DNA of 64,000 bases from a virus: positions 1-64,000 of the IMG/VR virus record IMGVR_UViG_3300023179_006341; one strand, 5' to 3'. The position numbers were made by a program, and so were the translations under genes. Below, piece by piece: positions 1-8,823 of the stretch. Position 1 is the stretch's first letter. The number at the start of each line of letters is the position of its first letter. The notes under the pieces are model-generated. The model made no database searches, was not told the origin of the DNA, and worked only from the letters and a program-made list of their open reading frames with translations.

Positions 1-567
1 AACATTGTATTAGGCAATACAGTACCTGCTATATTCAGTAATACAAGTGCTGCCAATGCTGCTAATTTCCAATTTGGTTTAACCACTACAAATATTACAA
101 CAGGCTCAAATGCTACAGCAGGTACAATTACAGGTAATTGGACATTAACAGCGGGTAGTCGTTGGAATGCTACATATGCTGACTTGGCAGAAAGATTTGA
201 AAGTGATGCACCTTATGAGGCAGGTACAGTTGTTGAATTAGGTGGCGAAAAAGAAATTACAGCAGTACGTTATGATTTAAGTGAAGATGTATTTGGCGTA
301 ATTTCTAATACTGCAGGTTACTTAATGAACGCAGGTGCAGGTGATGATTTAACACACCCTGCTGTTGCAGTAAGTGGACGTGTCGAGGTTAATGTGATTG
401 GTAAAGTGAAAAAAGGTCAACGTCTTGTAAGTGCAGGTAATGGTAAAGCTAGAGCAGCACTCAAACATGAAGCTTCACATTTGACAACAATTGGACGTGC
501 ACTACAAGATAAACTTACTGTGGGTGAAGGTAGAGTTTTGGCAGTAGTCAATGCTAAATTGAGTTAA
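1..567 (+). CDS. Tail fibre protein, C-terminal part (5' end outside window)
   Basis: The frame is open from base 1, so this is the last 188 residues of a longer protein. The visible part begins with Ser/Thr/Asn/Gly-rich sequence typical of fibre shafts. It then reads WNATYADLAERFE and YEAGTVVELGG, a hallmark of the C-terminal domain that ends many T4-like phage fibres and resembles self-cleaving chaperone domains. Its role would be virion structure or host contact. It is followed 10 bases later by another tail-type gene. A TTG at 184 could start a shorter reading, but the upstream frame is coding in character. Family assignment is from memory; substrate and cleavage are not shown. Confidence 0.7.
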   Translation, partial: NIVLGNTVPAIFSNTSAANAANFQFGLTTTNITTGSNATAGTITGNWTLTAGSRWNATYADLAERFESDAPYEAGTVVELGGEKEITAVRYDLSEDVFGVISNTAGYLMNAGAGDDLTHPAVAVSGRVEVNVIGKVKKGQRLVSAGNGKARAALKHEASHLTTIGRALQDKLTVGEGRVLAVVNAKLS

Positions 568-577
568 TGGTGATACT

Positions 578-1459
578 ATGACATATTCACAAGGTGGTTT
601 AGTCCAAGCATCTGATCACAATAGTCGTGAAACGATTATCGAAGGCATTTGGGGTCCAGGCAGCGGCAGTCGTGGTTGGGGACAATCGTTACTAAGTCCT
701 GTTAGTGCAGGATCACTTGTGTACGCAGGTCCAGGTGGCTCTCCCGTAGAATGGGCAAAACTTATTCAAACCTTGAATTATATATCAATCCATGAAAACG
801 GTTCCTCAACAGGATTAAGTGTACCTACTACAGGTGATATTATTACTTGGTTATCTACTTTTGATGGTCAAATGGATACATTATGTGATACAGGTGCTAC
901 TAATAACCGATTTGGCACGTATGCTGCATTTAGCGATCAAGGTGCGGTATCAGGCTCACATACTTCAACATGGGGAAGTGGTGTACAATCTATTACTAAC
1001 ATTGCTACCGTAACATGGGGTAGTGCAGACCAAGCAAGATACTTTTTCAATGCAGGTGGTAGAGTAAATTTACAAATTTCTTATAGTGGTGGCAGTGGTA
1101 GTCCACAAGATAATAATTGGGCAACTGTTTGTAGCAATGCAGGTACGATGTGGTTACAAGCTGTTGCTGTAGGTGGTACTGCATCAGGCTCGTATGGATA
1201 TTGGCAAAGTGCAGGTAGAATGTACAGCGCAAATGGTTCAGGAGCATATAGCAGTAACACATTAACCGTTGATGTAAGTGGTCAAGGAACATCACAGCTA
1301 TCATTTACTACAGTGTTTACAGATAACCACACAAACGGTCCATGGTTTGATCAAGTGTCAGGTACTTTTACTGTAACGGTTACAGTTCGTCGCCCAACAA
1401 CAAATGGTCCTATCTCTGATACATGGGGCACTGCATCAGTAAGCGTACCAAACTTTTAA
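578..1459 (+). CDS. Putative tail/virion structural protein
   Basis: This 293-residue protein is rich in Gly, Ser, Thr and aromatic residues, with no signal peptide or membrane segment. The C-terminal half alternates hydrophobic and Thr/Val residues (for example TFTVTVTVRRP), suggesting beta-sandwich folding. Similar proteins sit beside tail fibres in T4-like phages of aquatic bacteria, where they are annotated as virion structural. It lies directly after the fibre gene, supporting a tail role. No catalytic motif is seen. It could also be an adhesin or baseplate decoration. Confidence 0.55.
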   Translation: MTYSQGGLVQASDHNSRETIIEGIWGPGSGSRGWGQSLLSPVSAGSLVYAGPGGSPVEWAKLIQTLNYISIHENGSSTGLSVPTTGDIITWLSTFDGQMDTLCDTGATNNRFGTYAAFSDQGAVSGSHTSTWGSGVQSITNIATVTWGSADQARYFFNAGGRVNLQISYSGGSGSPQDNNWATVCSNAGTMWLQAVAVGGTASGSYGYWQSAGRMYSANGSGAYSSNTLTVDVSGQGTSQLSFTTVFTDNHTNGPWFDQVSGTFTVTVTVRRPTTNGPISDTWGTASVSVPNF

Positions 1460-1492
1460 TTTTTACCATCAACTATTACATTAAATAGTTGA

Positions 1493-1801
1493 ATGGAAAC
1501 ACAACAAATTATTCAAACCGTAAAGCATCGTTACGATCAACGATTGCATAAAAATTTACTTGAAGAAAAATATAGAAATAAGCTACTTGTAACTGCACAA
1601 AATGGTTATTGGTTATGCTCTCCTACATTAATTGCATTTTTATCAGTAGAATCTTTAGGTAGTGAAATTTATGCTCAAGATGAATATAAAAATGTTTTAC
1701 TCGTCAATCGTGTAGAATTGCTTAATAGCGTGGTTGCTAATTATAATCAAGCTATGACTATGTGGGCAAAAGAATTAGAAGAGCTAAAAACAAAACGATG
1801 A
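1493..1801 (+). CDS. Hypothetical phage protein
   Basis: A 102-residue protein, Lys/Glu-rich at both ends with a hydrophobic centre around residues 35-55 (GYWLCSPTLIAFL). I recognise the general layout (HRYDQ, later NGYW) from small proteins of T4-like aquatic phages, but no function is known to me. Its stop codon overlaps the start of the next gene (ATGA), so the two are probably translated together. It opens the glycosyltransferase and radical SAM cluster. Confidence 0.6.
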   Translation: METQQIIQTVKHRYDQRLHKNLLEEKYRNKLLVTAQNGYWLCSPTLIAFLSVESLGSEIYAQDEYKNVLLVNRVELLNSVVANYNQAMTMWAKELEELKTKR

Positions 1802-2592
1802 ACCGTGGCATTGTTATCGTAGCTCATGATACAGAATATATTGAGTACACAAAAATTGCAAAGTTTTGTGCTCGACAGGCAGCACATTATCTACAATTAC
1901 CTATAACTTTAATAACAGATAACCCATGCTCGGATCCTATTTTTGATCAAGTTATTACATCAAAAAACGATCATTATCAGTATAGGTCTTTTGGTGCTGA
2001 TGGTAAAAAATGGAAAAATTTTAATCGTTGTAATGTATACGATTTAACACCATATGATCATACATTAATGATTGATTGTGATTATATCATCAATTCAACA
2101 CAACTTAATCAATTATGGAAATTAGATAAAAGTTTTTTATGTCATGGCACAAGCACAGGTATCAGTAAACATATTGGAGCTATAACAGAAAAAGTAGGGC
2201 AATACGATCTTAATCTTGTTTGGGCAACCGTTGTTATGTTTAAAAAAGATGAGTTTTCTAAAGCAATTTTTGATATGTGGAAAATGATTCAACAAAATTA
2301 TGTGTACTATGCAGCACTATTTAAGTTTAACAACCAATTATTTCGCAACGATTATGCACTAAGTATTGCGTTAAATACCGTTACAGGGCATTTGGGATAT
2401 GAAGATTGTCTAATTCAATACCCACTTATCAATGTTTTCCAAGATGTAGATATAAAAAAATCTGATAATGGTTATGAATTTTTTTACGAAAAATCTGTAT
2501 CAAGTATGTATCGTCCATACAAAGTGCAATTAGACAATATAGATTTACATATGATGAATAAAGAAAAGTTGTTGGAGTTAATTAATGAATAA
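1798..2592 (+). CDS. Glycosyltransferase-like protein (GT-A fold)
   Basis: A 264-residue protein with N-terminal beta strand RGIVIVAHD and, near residues 85-95, TLMIDCDYIIN, a DxD-like metal and sugar-nucleotide site of GT-A enzymes. The ATG at 1798 is chosen because it overlaps the previous stop and begins right at the first strand. The sugar donor and acceptor are unknown. It is the first of several related proteins (next gene, 3730 and 9929), pointing to a glycan-building or glycan-altering cluster. Enzymatic activity is inferred from motif and context only. Confidence 0.55.
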   Translation: MNRGIVIVAHDTEYIEYTKIAKFCARQAAHYLQLPITLITDNPCSDPIFDQVITSKNDHYQYRSFGADGKKWKNFNRCNVYDLTPYDHTLMIDCDYIINSTQLNQLWKLDKSFLCHGTSTGISKHIGAITEKVGQYDLNLVWATVVMFKKDEFSKAIFDMWKMIQQNYVYYAALFKFNNQLFRNDYALSIALNTVTGHLGYEDCLIQYPLINVFQDVDIKKSDNGYEFFYEKSVSSMYRPYKVQLDNIDLHMMNKEKLLELINE

Positions 2593-3388
2593 AGGTATTG
2601 CTATACTAGCACAGAATAACTCAACAACAAACTATGTACAATGTGCTATTGTTTTGGCAAAAAGTATACGTAAGACCAATCCTACATTACCTATTGCACT
2701 TATCACAAATCACACTGTGACTAATACATGTTTTGATTATGTTATACCGTTACCATATGGTGATGTAGCCACTGAAGAATGGAAATTGTCTAATGATTGG
2801 CAAATATACGAAGCTAGCCCTTTTGATCAAACAATAAAAGTCGAAGCTGATGTACTAATGACTAGAGATATTTCAAATTGGTTTGATATATGTTCAAAAC
2901 AAGATTTAGTTATTGCACAAGGTTGCGTTGATTATAAAAATGAAATATCAACATCTAGGTTTTATCGTCAATTATTTGACAAAAATCAATTACCTGATTT
3001 GTACAATGGCATTACCTATTTCAAAAAATCAAGTACAGCAGAAGAATTTTTTAAATTAGTACGTTATATTTTTGAACATTGGGAAGATTTTAGAAGTACA
3101 TTGAAATATTGTGCCATGAGTGAACCTGCTACAACTGACATTGTTTATGCTATTGCTACATTGTGTATAGGTGAAGAAAAATGTTTATTACCTAACAGTG
3201 TAAATCCACTAAAATGGGCGCATATGAAGCCTAGAATTATTAACACGTTTAGTGATGATTGGACAAAAGAGTGTTTTTTTGAAATATTAAGTAGTGGTCA
3301 AGTGCGTGTTAATAGTTATAGCCAATATTATCCACTCCACTATGTTCATAAGAATTTAGCAAATCATTTTGAGAAGTATTATGACTAG
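2585..3388 (+). CDS. Glycosyltransferase-like protein
   Basis: A 267-residue protein, distant paralogue of the preceding gene. It opens with KGIAILAQNN, and around residues 80-92 has TIKVEADVLMTRD, with ExD in the place of the usual DxD. It overlaps the previous gene by 8 bases and the next by 8, so it belongs to one translation unit. Likely transfers a sugar or uses a nucleotide-sugar fold. The altered DxD might mean metal-independent or lost catalysis. Donor and acceptor unknown. Confidence 0.5.
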   Translation: MNKGIAILAQNNSTTNYVQCAIVLAKSIRKTNPTLPIALITNHTVTNTCFDYVIPLPYGDVATEEWKLSNDWQIYEASPFDQTIKVEADVLMTRDISNWFDICSKQDLVIAQGCVDYKNEISTSRFYRQLFDKNQLPDLYNGITYFKKSSTAEEFFKLVRYIFEHWEDFRSTLKYCAMSEPATTDIVYAIATLCIGEEKCLLPNSVNPLKWAHMKPRIINTFSDDWTKECFFEILSSGQVRVNSYSQYYPLHYVHKNLANHFEKYYD

Positions 3389-3743
3389 TATTGAAGATAT
3401 TATTGAAGCATTTAAATTAATTAGTGAAGTCCAACCTATACAATATGAGTATAGGTTATATTATGATAAGACAAATGGTGTACCATTAAAATATTCTGTT
3501 GAAGATGAGGGTGGTGATTATATTGTAATTTCTAAAAAAGATTATGAAGAAGCTAGTTTTTTAGTAAAAGTTGTCAATAACAAATTAATAAAACCTGTGC
3601 ACCCAAGATTTTTGATTATGCATGAATCTACAGGTGGTTTTACAGTAGACCCATATGATTGGACAGTATTAGTTGATCCTGATGAACCTCATTTGTTTGT
3701 TGATACCGTTAAAGTTGAAGACATACAATATGACAATCATTGA
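3381..3743 (+). CDS. Hypothetical phage protein
   Basis: A 120-residue protein starting at ATG 3381 (MTSIEDIIEAF), which overlaps the upstream stop; a TTG further up is unlikely. It contains YEYRLYYD near residue 20 and a later IVISKKDYEEA segment, a layout I have seen in conserved T4-like phage proteins of unknown role. No catalytic motif, signal or membrane segment. It overlaps the next gene by 14 bases. Confidence 0.55.
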   Translation: MTSIEDIIEAFKLISEVQPIQYEYRLYYDKTNGVPLKYSVEDEGGDYIVISKKDYEEASFLVKVVNNKLIKPVHPRFLIMHESTGGFTVDPYDWTVLVDPDEPHLFVDTVKVEDIQYDNH

Positions 3744-4653
3744 TATTGCAGACTTAGACGTAATATATCTTACCTACGATGAACCACAGAAAGAGGAGTT
3801 TTGGCTTAAGATCAAGCACATGATTCATTGGGCAAAACGAATAGATGGAGTATATGGTAGTGACGCTGCACACAAAGCTGCTGCCATAGCAAGCGAAACA
3901 GAACGTTTTATTCTTATAGATGGCGATAATTTACCACACGAAGATTTTTTTAATTTACAACTTGAATTAGATGAATTTAGTTATTATGCACAATTTCGTT
4001 GGCGAGCAAAAAATAATGTCAATCATTTATATTATGGTAATGGTGGTTTAAGTTGTTGGACAAAAGAACATGTTTTAAACATGAAAACACATGAAAATAC
4101 TGATGGGTCGCATCAAACCATTGTTGAATTTTGTTTTGATCCACTCTATTGGGCAATGCATGATTGTTATAGTACTACTTACATTAATTTCACACCAAAG
4201 CAAGCGTGGCGAGCAGGATTTCGTGAGGGTGTAAAACTTTGTTTAAAAGAAGGCAAAAAACCAAATTCGATTATTGATTTTAATGAACAGGTATGGGCAA
4301 AAAATTTACAAAGTTTAAACATTTGGCAAAATCTTGGACGTGATGTAGACAATGGTTGGTATGCTATGTATGGTGCTAGAATGGGCACATATTACCTAAT
4401 GTTAAAAGATTGGGATTATGCTAACGTGCGTGATTTTAAATATCTTGACGAACTATGGCAAGAAATAAGTGATTGTACCAATGAAGATAGTATAAGATTA
4501 GGTGAAATACTTAAGTATGATTTAGGGTTGGATATTGTTGAACTTAATGGTAATCAAAGTAAATTTTTTAAAAATTATATCAGTCAACATTGGCATAATC
4601 GTGGTTGTATGATTAAAGAAATTGATGTGATTCGTGAAATTGAAGGTTGGTAA
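3730..4653 (+). CDS. Glycosyltransferase-like protein
   Basis: A 307-residue protein beginning MTIIDIADLDVIYLTYDEP. Around residues 65-75 it reads ERFILIDGDNLPHEDF, a DxD-type GT-A motif. The following region (WRAKNNVNHLYYGNGGLSCW) resembles the C-terminal domain of the 791-residue protein at 9929, so the two probably share a fold. The start at 3730 is preferred because upstream codons in this frame overlap the previous gene. Probable function: glycosyl transfer or nucleotide-sugar binding, substrate unknown. Confidence 0.5.
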   Translation: MTIIDIADLDVIYLTYDEPQKEEFWLKIKHMIHWAKRIDGVYGSDAAHKAAAIASETERFILIDGDNLPHEDFFNLQLELDEFSYYAQFRWRAKNNVNHLYYGNGGLSCWTKEHVLNMKTHENTDGSHQTIVEFCFDPLYWAMHDCYSTTYINFTPKQAWRAGFREGVKLCLKEGKKPNSIIDFNEQVWAKNLQSLNIWQNLGRDVDNGWYAMYGARMGTYYLMLKDWDYANVRDFKYLDELWQEISDCTNEDSIRLGEILKYDLGLDIVELNGNQSKFFKNYISQHWHNRGCMIKEIDVIREIEGW

Positions 4654-4668
4654 AAAAGGTGATTGTAA

Positions 4669-5367
4669 ATGTTATTTCCTAAAAGATTATGTATTATTGG
4701 TTTACCTCGTAGTGGTAGCCAATATCTTGTTGAACTATTAAAAAACAATGCTACAAATCGTTATACTGATTTGAAAGAACCATTTACGTATAACTTACCA
4801 CGCATTGTTGTAGATGATAACTTGCAATTATCTATTGAAAGTTTTCCCTCTATCTACGATTTGTACCAAGATCGTGTCATATACACAAATAACGTATTAC
4901 GCAGTGGTGATATTAATCAATCAATTATTATGCGATTGTTTATTGTGCCTGAAATAGAAACTATGCTATACGATACCATACATAATCTAGTGCAAAAAGA
5001 TTTTGCATTTTTTATACTTAAACGTAAAAATGTTATCAATCATATTCTTAGTATAGGTATTGCAGACGCACGTAATCAATATAAATTAATATGGAGTGAA
5101 CCATATGACCATACACCTGTAAAAGTTACAAACTTTCAATTAATGAGATGGTTACACCAAAGTATCAAAAAATATGAAAAATTAATTGAAGAAAATGATA
5201 TCAGTGGACAAGAAATTTTTTATGAAACTGCAATAGAAGATCTTGCTCGCATTTATGATATGCCCATAAATATTTGTTTACCAATAAAAAAACAAGTCAT
5301 TGGTGATCCTTACGATCATATTATTAACAAAGATGAAGTAAAAGAATTTATATTAAACTTAGAATGA
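4669..5367 (+). CDS. Sulfotransferase-like protein
   Basis: A 232-residue protein. Near the N-terminus, LCIIGLPRSGSQYLVELL matches the PAPS phosphosulfate-binding loop (PRSGS) of sulfotransferases, following a beta strand. No second clear 3'-phosphate motif could be pinned down by eye. A sulfotransferase would move sulfate from PAPS to a glycan, lipid or protein. Its place among glycosyltransferase-like and radical SAM genes suits decoration of a glycan. It overlaps the next gene by 4 bases. It could instead be a related P-loop protein without sulfotransferase activity. Confidence 0.5.
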   Translation: MLFPKRLCIIGLPRSGSQYLVELLKNNATNRYTDLKEPFTYNLPRIVVDDNLQLSIESFPSIYDLYQDRVIYTNNVLRSGDINQSIIMRLFIVPEIETMLYDTIHNLVQKDFAFFILKRKNVINHILSIGIADARNQYKLIWSEPYDHTPVKVTNFQLMRWLHQSIKKYEKLIEENDISGQEIFYETAIEDLARIYDMPINICLPIKKQVIGDPYDHIINKDEVKEFILNLE

Positions 5368-6314
5368 AAAAGTATATTAAACTAGTACATAATGAACCAC
5401 ATTGTGAAGATTGGTTTGTTGTAAATTGGTGTATAGGAAATACATGTAATTATTCTTGTAGCTATTGTCCAAGCGGATTACATGATGGCAGTAAAGGATG
5501 GCCTGATCCTAACACCGTAAAACAATTTATTGCAAAAATTGCTGAACAAACATTCCCCAAAAAAATTTATTTTGAATTTACAGGTGGTGAAGTTACACTA
5601 TGGAAACACTTTATTGATATTTGTCAATTTTGCAACGATTTAAATATAAAAATTGGATTGATTAGTAATGGTAGTAGAACAATAAGATATTGGGAAGAAA
5701 ATAAACAATATTTTGATCATATTTGTTTATCGTTTCATCCTGAAGAAGCAGATCCTAAACATTTTATGGAAGTCATTAAAACAGTTCATAAAGATTTGCG
5801 AACTCATGTTAATATCATGATGAGTCCTGATAAGTTTGATGAATGTTATGTTTTAGCTACTAAGATTAAGGATTTAGGTGATTTAAGTATGGCATTGCAG
5901 CCATTGATTCATGATTTTGGTGATACATTGTATGACTATACTCCAACTCAAAATAAGATATTTGAAAAGCAATATGACTTAATTGTCAAACCTATTAAGT
6001 TTACCAAGCATTTTGACTTTTATCGTGGTGTTATGAAAAAGATTTATACTGATCAATCAGAAGAAGTTATTTCAGGGCATCGATGTATAGTTGAAAAAAG
6101 TAATAATTGGTTTAATTGGGATTGTTACGCAGGAGTAGAACAAATCGTGGTTGATATGGATGGTGAAATATTTCGTGGATGGTGCAAAGAAGGTGGTTCA
6201 CTAGGTCATATTAGTGATAGAGACTTTCATATACCACGTGACCCTGTTATATGTGGTAAAACAATGTGCCATTGTAATTTTGATATTATGTGCACAAAAG
6301 AATTAGTAGAATGA
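5364..6314 (+). CDS. Radical SAM protein with C-terminal SPASM-like domain
   Basis: A 316-residue protein. CNYSCSYC (C28, C32, C35) is the canonical CX3CX2C site for the SAM-cleaving [4Fe-4S] cluster, and FTGGEVTL is the GGE motif. The C-terminal third carries further cysteines (WDCYAGV, RGWCKEGG, VICGKTMCHC, DIMC) in a SPASM/twitch-like arrangement for an auxiliary cluster. Such enzymes usually modify peptides or sugars. The start overlaps the sulfotransferase stop and its end overlaps the next radical SAM gene, so they are co-translated. Substrate unknown. Confidence 0.8.
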   Translation: MKKYIKLVHNEPHCEDWFVVNWCIGNTCNYSCSYCPSGLHDGSKGWPDPNTVKQFIAKIAEQTFPKKIYFEFTGGEVTLWKHFIDICQFCNDLNIKIGLISNGSRTIRYWEENKQYFDHICLSFHPEEADPKHFMEVIKTVHKDLRTHVNIMMSPDKFDECYVLATKIKDLGDLSMALQPLIHDFGDTLYDYTPTQNKIFEKQYDLIVKPIKFTKHFDFYRGVMKKIYTDQSEEVISGHRCIVEKSNNWFNWDCYAGVEQIVVDMDGEIFRGWCKEGGSLGHISDRDFHIPRDPVICGKTMCHCNFDIMCTKELVE

Positions 6315-7468
6315 GTGATAAACGATTTTGCCCACTACCATGGATAAATTTATCACTTGACGTAAATGGTAGCACTAGACCATGCTGTCGTTATCACCAA
6401 CCTAATAGACAACAAGAATATAAACTACCATTTATTAAAGAAGATAAGCTAGATCGTTTATACAATAATCAACAATGGCAAAATTTGCGACAAGCATTTA
6501 TTGATGGTGTCGAACCATCTGAGTGTAAAATGTGTTGGGATGATGAAGCAGGTGGTGTAAAAAGCTATCGACAAAATTTTGTTGAGTCTAAAAACATTGA
6601 TATCACCAATGTCAATTTTAATTCAACCACTGTGCAATCTCCTATTACCCTAGATTTAAAATTAAACAATGTTTGTAACTTAAAGTGCCGTATTTGCGGC
6701 CCACAAGCTAGCTCAACATACGCAAAAGAACATAAGATATTATACCCTGCTAATTTATTAGACTATGATTATTGGACACAAGATAAAATAACAAATACTA
6801 CACATGAAGAAGTATTGGTTGATTGGGCAAATCATATTCAACACATTGAAATGACAGGTGGTGAACCAATGAATAGCCCAGAAAATGTAAAAGTGTTAAA
6901 ATTAATCAATGACGCATCAACACTATCAGACAAAACAATGTTGATTAATACTAACGTCACACAATGGAATCAATCATTGATTAATTATTTACTTAAGTTT
7001 AAGAAAAGCACCTTATGCTTAAGCGTGGATGATTTATATGAACGACAAGAATATCATCGTTTCCCAAGCAAATGGCAAGATATTACAAAAAACGTTGATA
7101 AATTTATATCATTAACACAACAGTACAATAATATAGAAGTTATACTATTTTGCACAGTAAGCGTGTTTAATGTATATTTTTTGAATGAGTATCAAGAATG
7201 GGCAGATAGTAAAGGCTTAACAGTGTATTATAATTTGTTACATACCCATGAGAAGTATTGTATACGAAATTTACCTAATCCTGCTAAAAAAGAAGTTGAA
7301 AGTAAGCTAAACAATACTTTTACTAAAGTGATTAATTTTTTACAATTACCAAGGAATGAATATTATTGGCAGCAGTTTTGTGATGAAGTAGAAAACTTAG
7401 ATGAATTTCGTGAGCAAAATTTTGTAAACACTTACCCACAATGGAGTAAAATTTTAGGAATCATGTAA
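6311..7468 (+). CDS. Radical SAM protein with N-terminal twitch-like domain
   Basis: A 385-residue protein starting at ATG 6311 (ATGA overlap). The N-terminus FCPLPWINLSLDVNG, followed by RPCCRYH and CKMCWDDEAGG, is the auxiliary-cluster (twitch/SPASM-like) domain. The radical SAM site CNLKCRIC follows at residues 122-129, with TGGEPMN as the GGE motif. This order, with auxiliary cysteines first, fits the phage group often labelled twitch-domain radical SAM proteins. It is convergent with the minus-strand radical SAM pair, separated by two bases. Substrate unknown; peptide or glycan modification is the family expectation. Confidence 0.8.
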   Translation: MSDKRFCPLPWINLSLDVNGSTRPCCRYHQPNRQQEYKLPFIKEDKLDRLYNNQQWQNLRQAFIDGVEPSECKMCWDDEAGGVKSYRQNFVESKNIDITNVNFNSTTVQSPITLDLKLNNVCNLKCRICGPQASSTYAKEHKILYPANLLDYDYWTQDKITNTTHEEVLVDWANHIQHIEMTGGEPMNSPENVKVLKLINDASTLSDKTMLINTNVTQWNQSLINYLLKFKKSTLCLSVDDLYERQEYHRFPSKWQDITKNVDKFISLTQQYNNIEVILFCTVSVFNVYFLNEYQEWADSKGLTVYYNLLHTHEKYCIRNLPNPAKKEVESKLNNTFTKVINFLQLPRNEYYWQQFCDEVENLDEFREQNFVNTYPQWSKILGIM

Positions 7469-7470
7469 AA

Positions 7471-8823
7471 TCAATCAATCCATTGAGCAAATTCAGGAAA
7501 TAACGATAGGAAGTCTGTATTTCTGCGTTGGTCTAAGGTACTAAAGTATACATAAATTTCTTCTGCTGTATCTTTACATTGTATCATAGTAGGATTTTTT
7601 TCAATGCCATCACGTGTTGTTATTAAGAAATCTCTAAAATCACACCAATTAGTGTATGATTTATGGTTACGATAAAGGTCGTTATTAATCAGTTCATCAA
7701 ATACTTTAATAGGTTGGTCTAAAAACCTAGCAAATTCTTTAGGTGCTTTAAGCGGACTTTGCTCTTTGGGCCAAGTTACAATATTACGATGTATTTCAAA
7801 AGGATAATATTGTTCTACACATTCTTTAAAATAATTAAGATAATTTATAAATGATGGTAAACCAAGCAAGTTTAAACATGGCATAAAGTTAATTGTTACC
7901 ATGTCAGGCATTTGCAACAATGTTTCTAAATTATGTTTAAATCGTTTCCATTTTACACCGTATCTTATGTATTCAAGTTCATCCCCAATATTTTCACCAC
8001 TTACTTGTATAATGATATCAAAATGTTCACGTAATTTTGGTAGATAATTTAAAAACTTTTTAAAGTAAGCTTCGGGAGTGTTTAAATTGGTTGTAATACA
8101 TAATTCAATTTTTGGATAATAGTCATCATTTAGTATATTGTGAAATGGTTCAGTACGTGGATATTTGGTGTGTATGTTAATTAATTCTTCAAAGCATTCG
8201 TAAATTAAATCAGTTATAAGCGGTTCACCACCTATAAAACCAAACCTAAGTAATTGCTTCATACCTATATTTTTGTACCATTCCCAAAAAAGTTTTTCAA
8301 CTTCAGGGTTGCGTGAACCAATTTGACTACTTTCTCTAGTCATTGGTATATTAAATTTTTTCTTTTCTGCATACCATTGTGTGCTATAATGTTCACTACA
8401 ATAAGTGCATTTTGCATCACATGTATTGTTTAAGACTATCTCAATAATATTGGAATATGAACTTAATTGTAAGGTTGGGTTAGTTAAGTCTTGTTTTGAT
8501 TTTGGTGTGATTTGAACATTTCTGTGCATGTATTGCTCAAATTTTGTGTCATTTCTTGCACTTTTAAAACCTTTATTTTCTATGCTCCAACATGTATTAC
8601 AATCACTATGTTGCTCATTGTTAAGTAAACTTTTTCTTCGTTCTTGATGTTTGGGTAAGTTAGAAAATAAATCATAACCTAATGTGTGATATATTTCGGG
8701 GGTAATCTTGGTACGTTCTGTTCTGCAACAATAAGTAAAGCTTGGTTCACTGATATAGAACATCAAGTAGTCCCAAGCATAATTACACAGTGTATTAGGA
8801 CGTTCAGGATAGATTGGTATCAT
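7471..8823 (-). CDS. Radical SAM protein with N-terminal auxiliary cysteine domain
   Basis: A 450-residue protein, a longer relative of the one at 6311. The N-terminal domain has LCNYAWDYL, YCCRTE and CNTCWS. The radical SAM motif CDAKCTYC is at residues 135-142, then GFIGGEPL. The C-terminal region beyond residue 330 is extra and contains NWCDFRDF and MIQCKD, possibly more cluster ligands. Its start overlaps the stop of the upstream minus-strand radical SAM gene by 4 bases, so the pair forms a two-gene operon read toward lower coordinates. Substrate unknown. Confidence 0.8.
   Translation of the reverse strand: MIPIYPERPNTLCNYAWDYLMFYISEPSFTYCCRTERTKITPEIYHTLGYDLFSNLPKHQERRKSLLNNEQHSDCNTCWSIENKGFKSARNDTKFEQYMHRNVQITPKSKQDLTNPTLQLSSYSNIIEIVLNNTCDAKCTYCSEHYSTQWYAEKKKFNIPMTRESSQIGSRNPEVEKLFWEWYKNIGMKQLLRFGFIGGEPLITDLIYECFEELINIHTKYPRTEPFHNILNDDYYPKIELCITTNLNTPEAYFKKFLNYLPKLREHFDIIIQVSGENIGDELEYIRYGVKWKRFKHNLETLLQMPDMVTINFMPCLNLLGLPSFINYLNYFKECVEQYYPFEIHRNIVTWPKEQSPLKAPKEFARFLDQPIKVFDELINNDLYRNHKSYTNWCDFRDFLITTRDGIEKNPTMIQCKDTAEEIYVYFSTLDQRRNTDFLSLFPEFAQWID

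Noticed and set aside
1047-1304. Minus-strand ORF within the tail protein gene
   Set aside because: It lies wholly inside a plus-strand gene with clear coding character and its translation is low-complexity.
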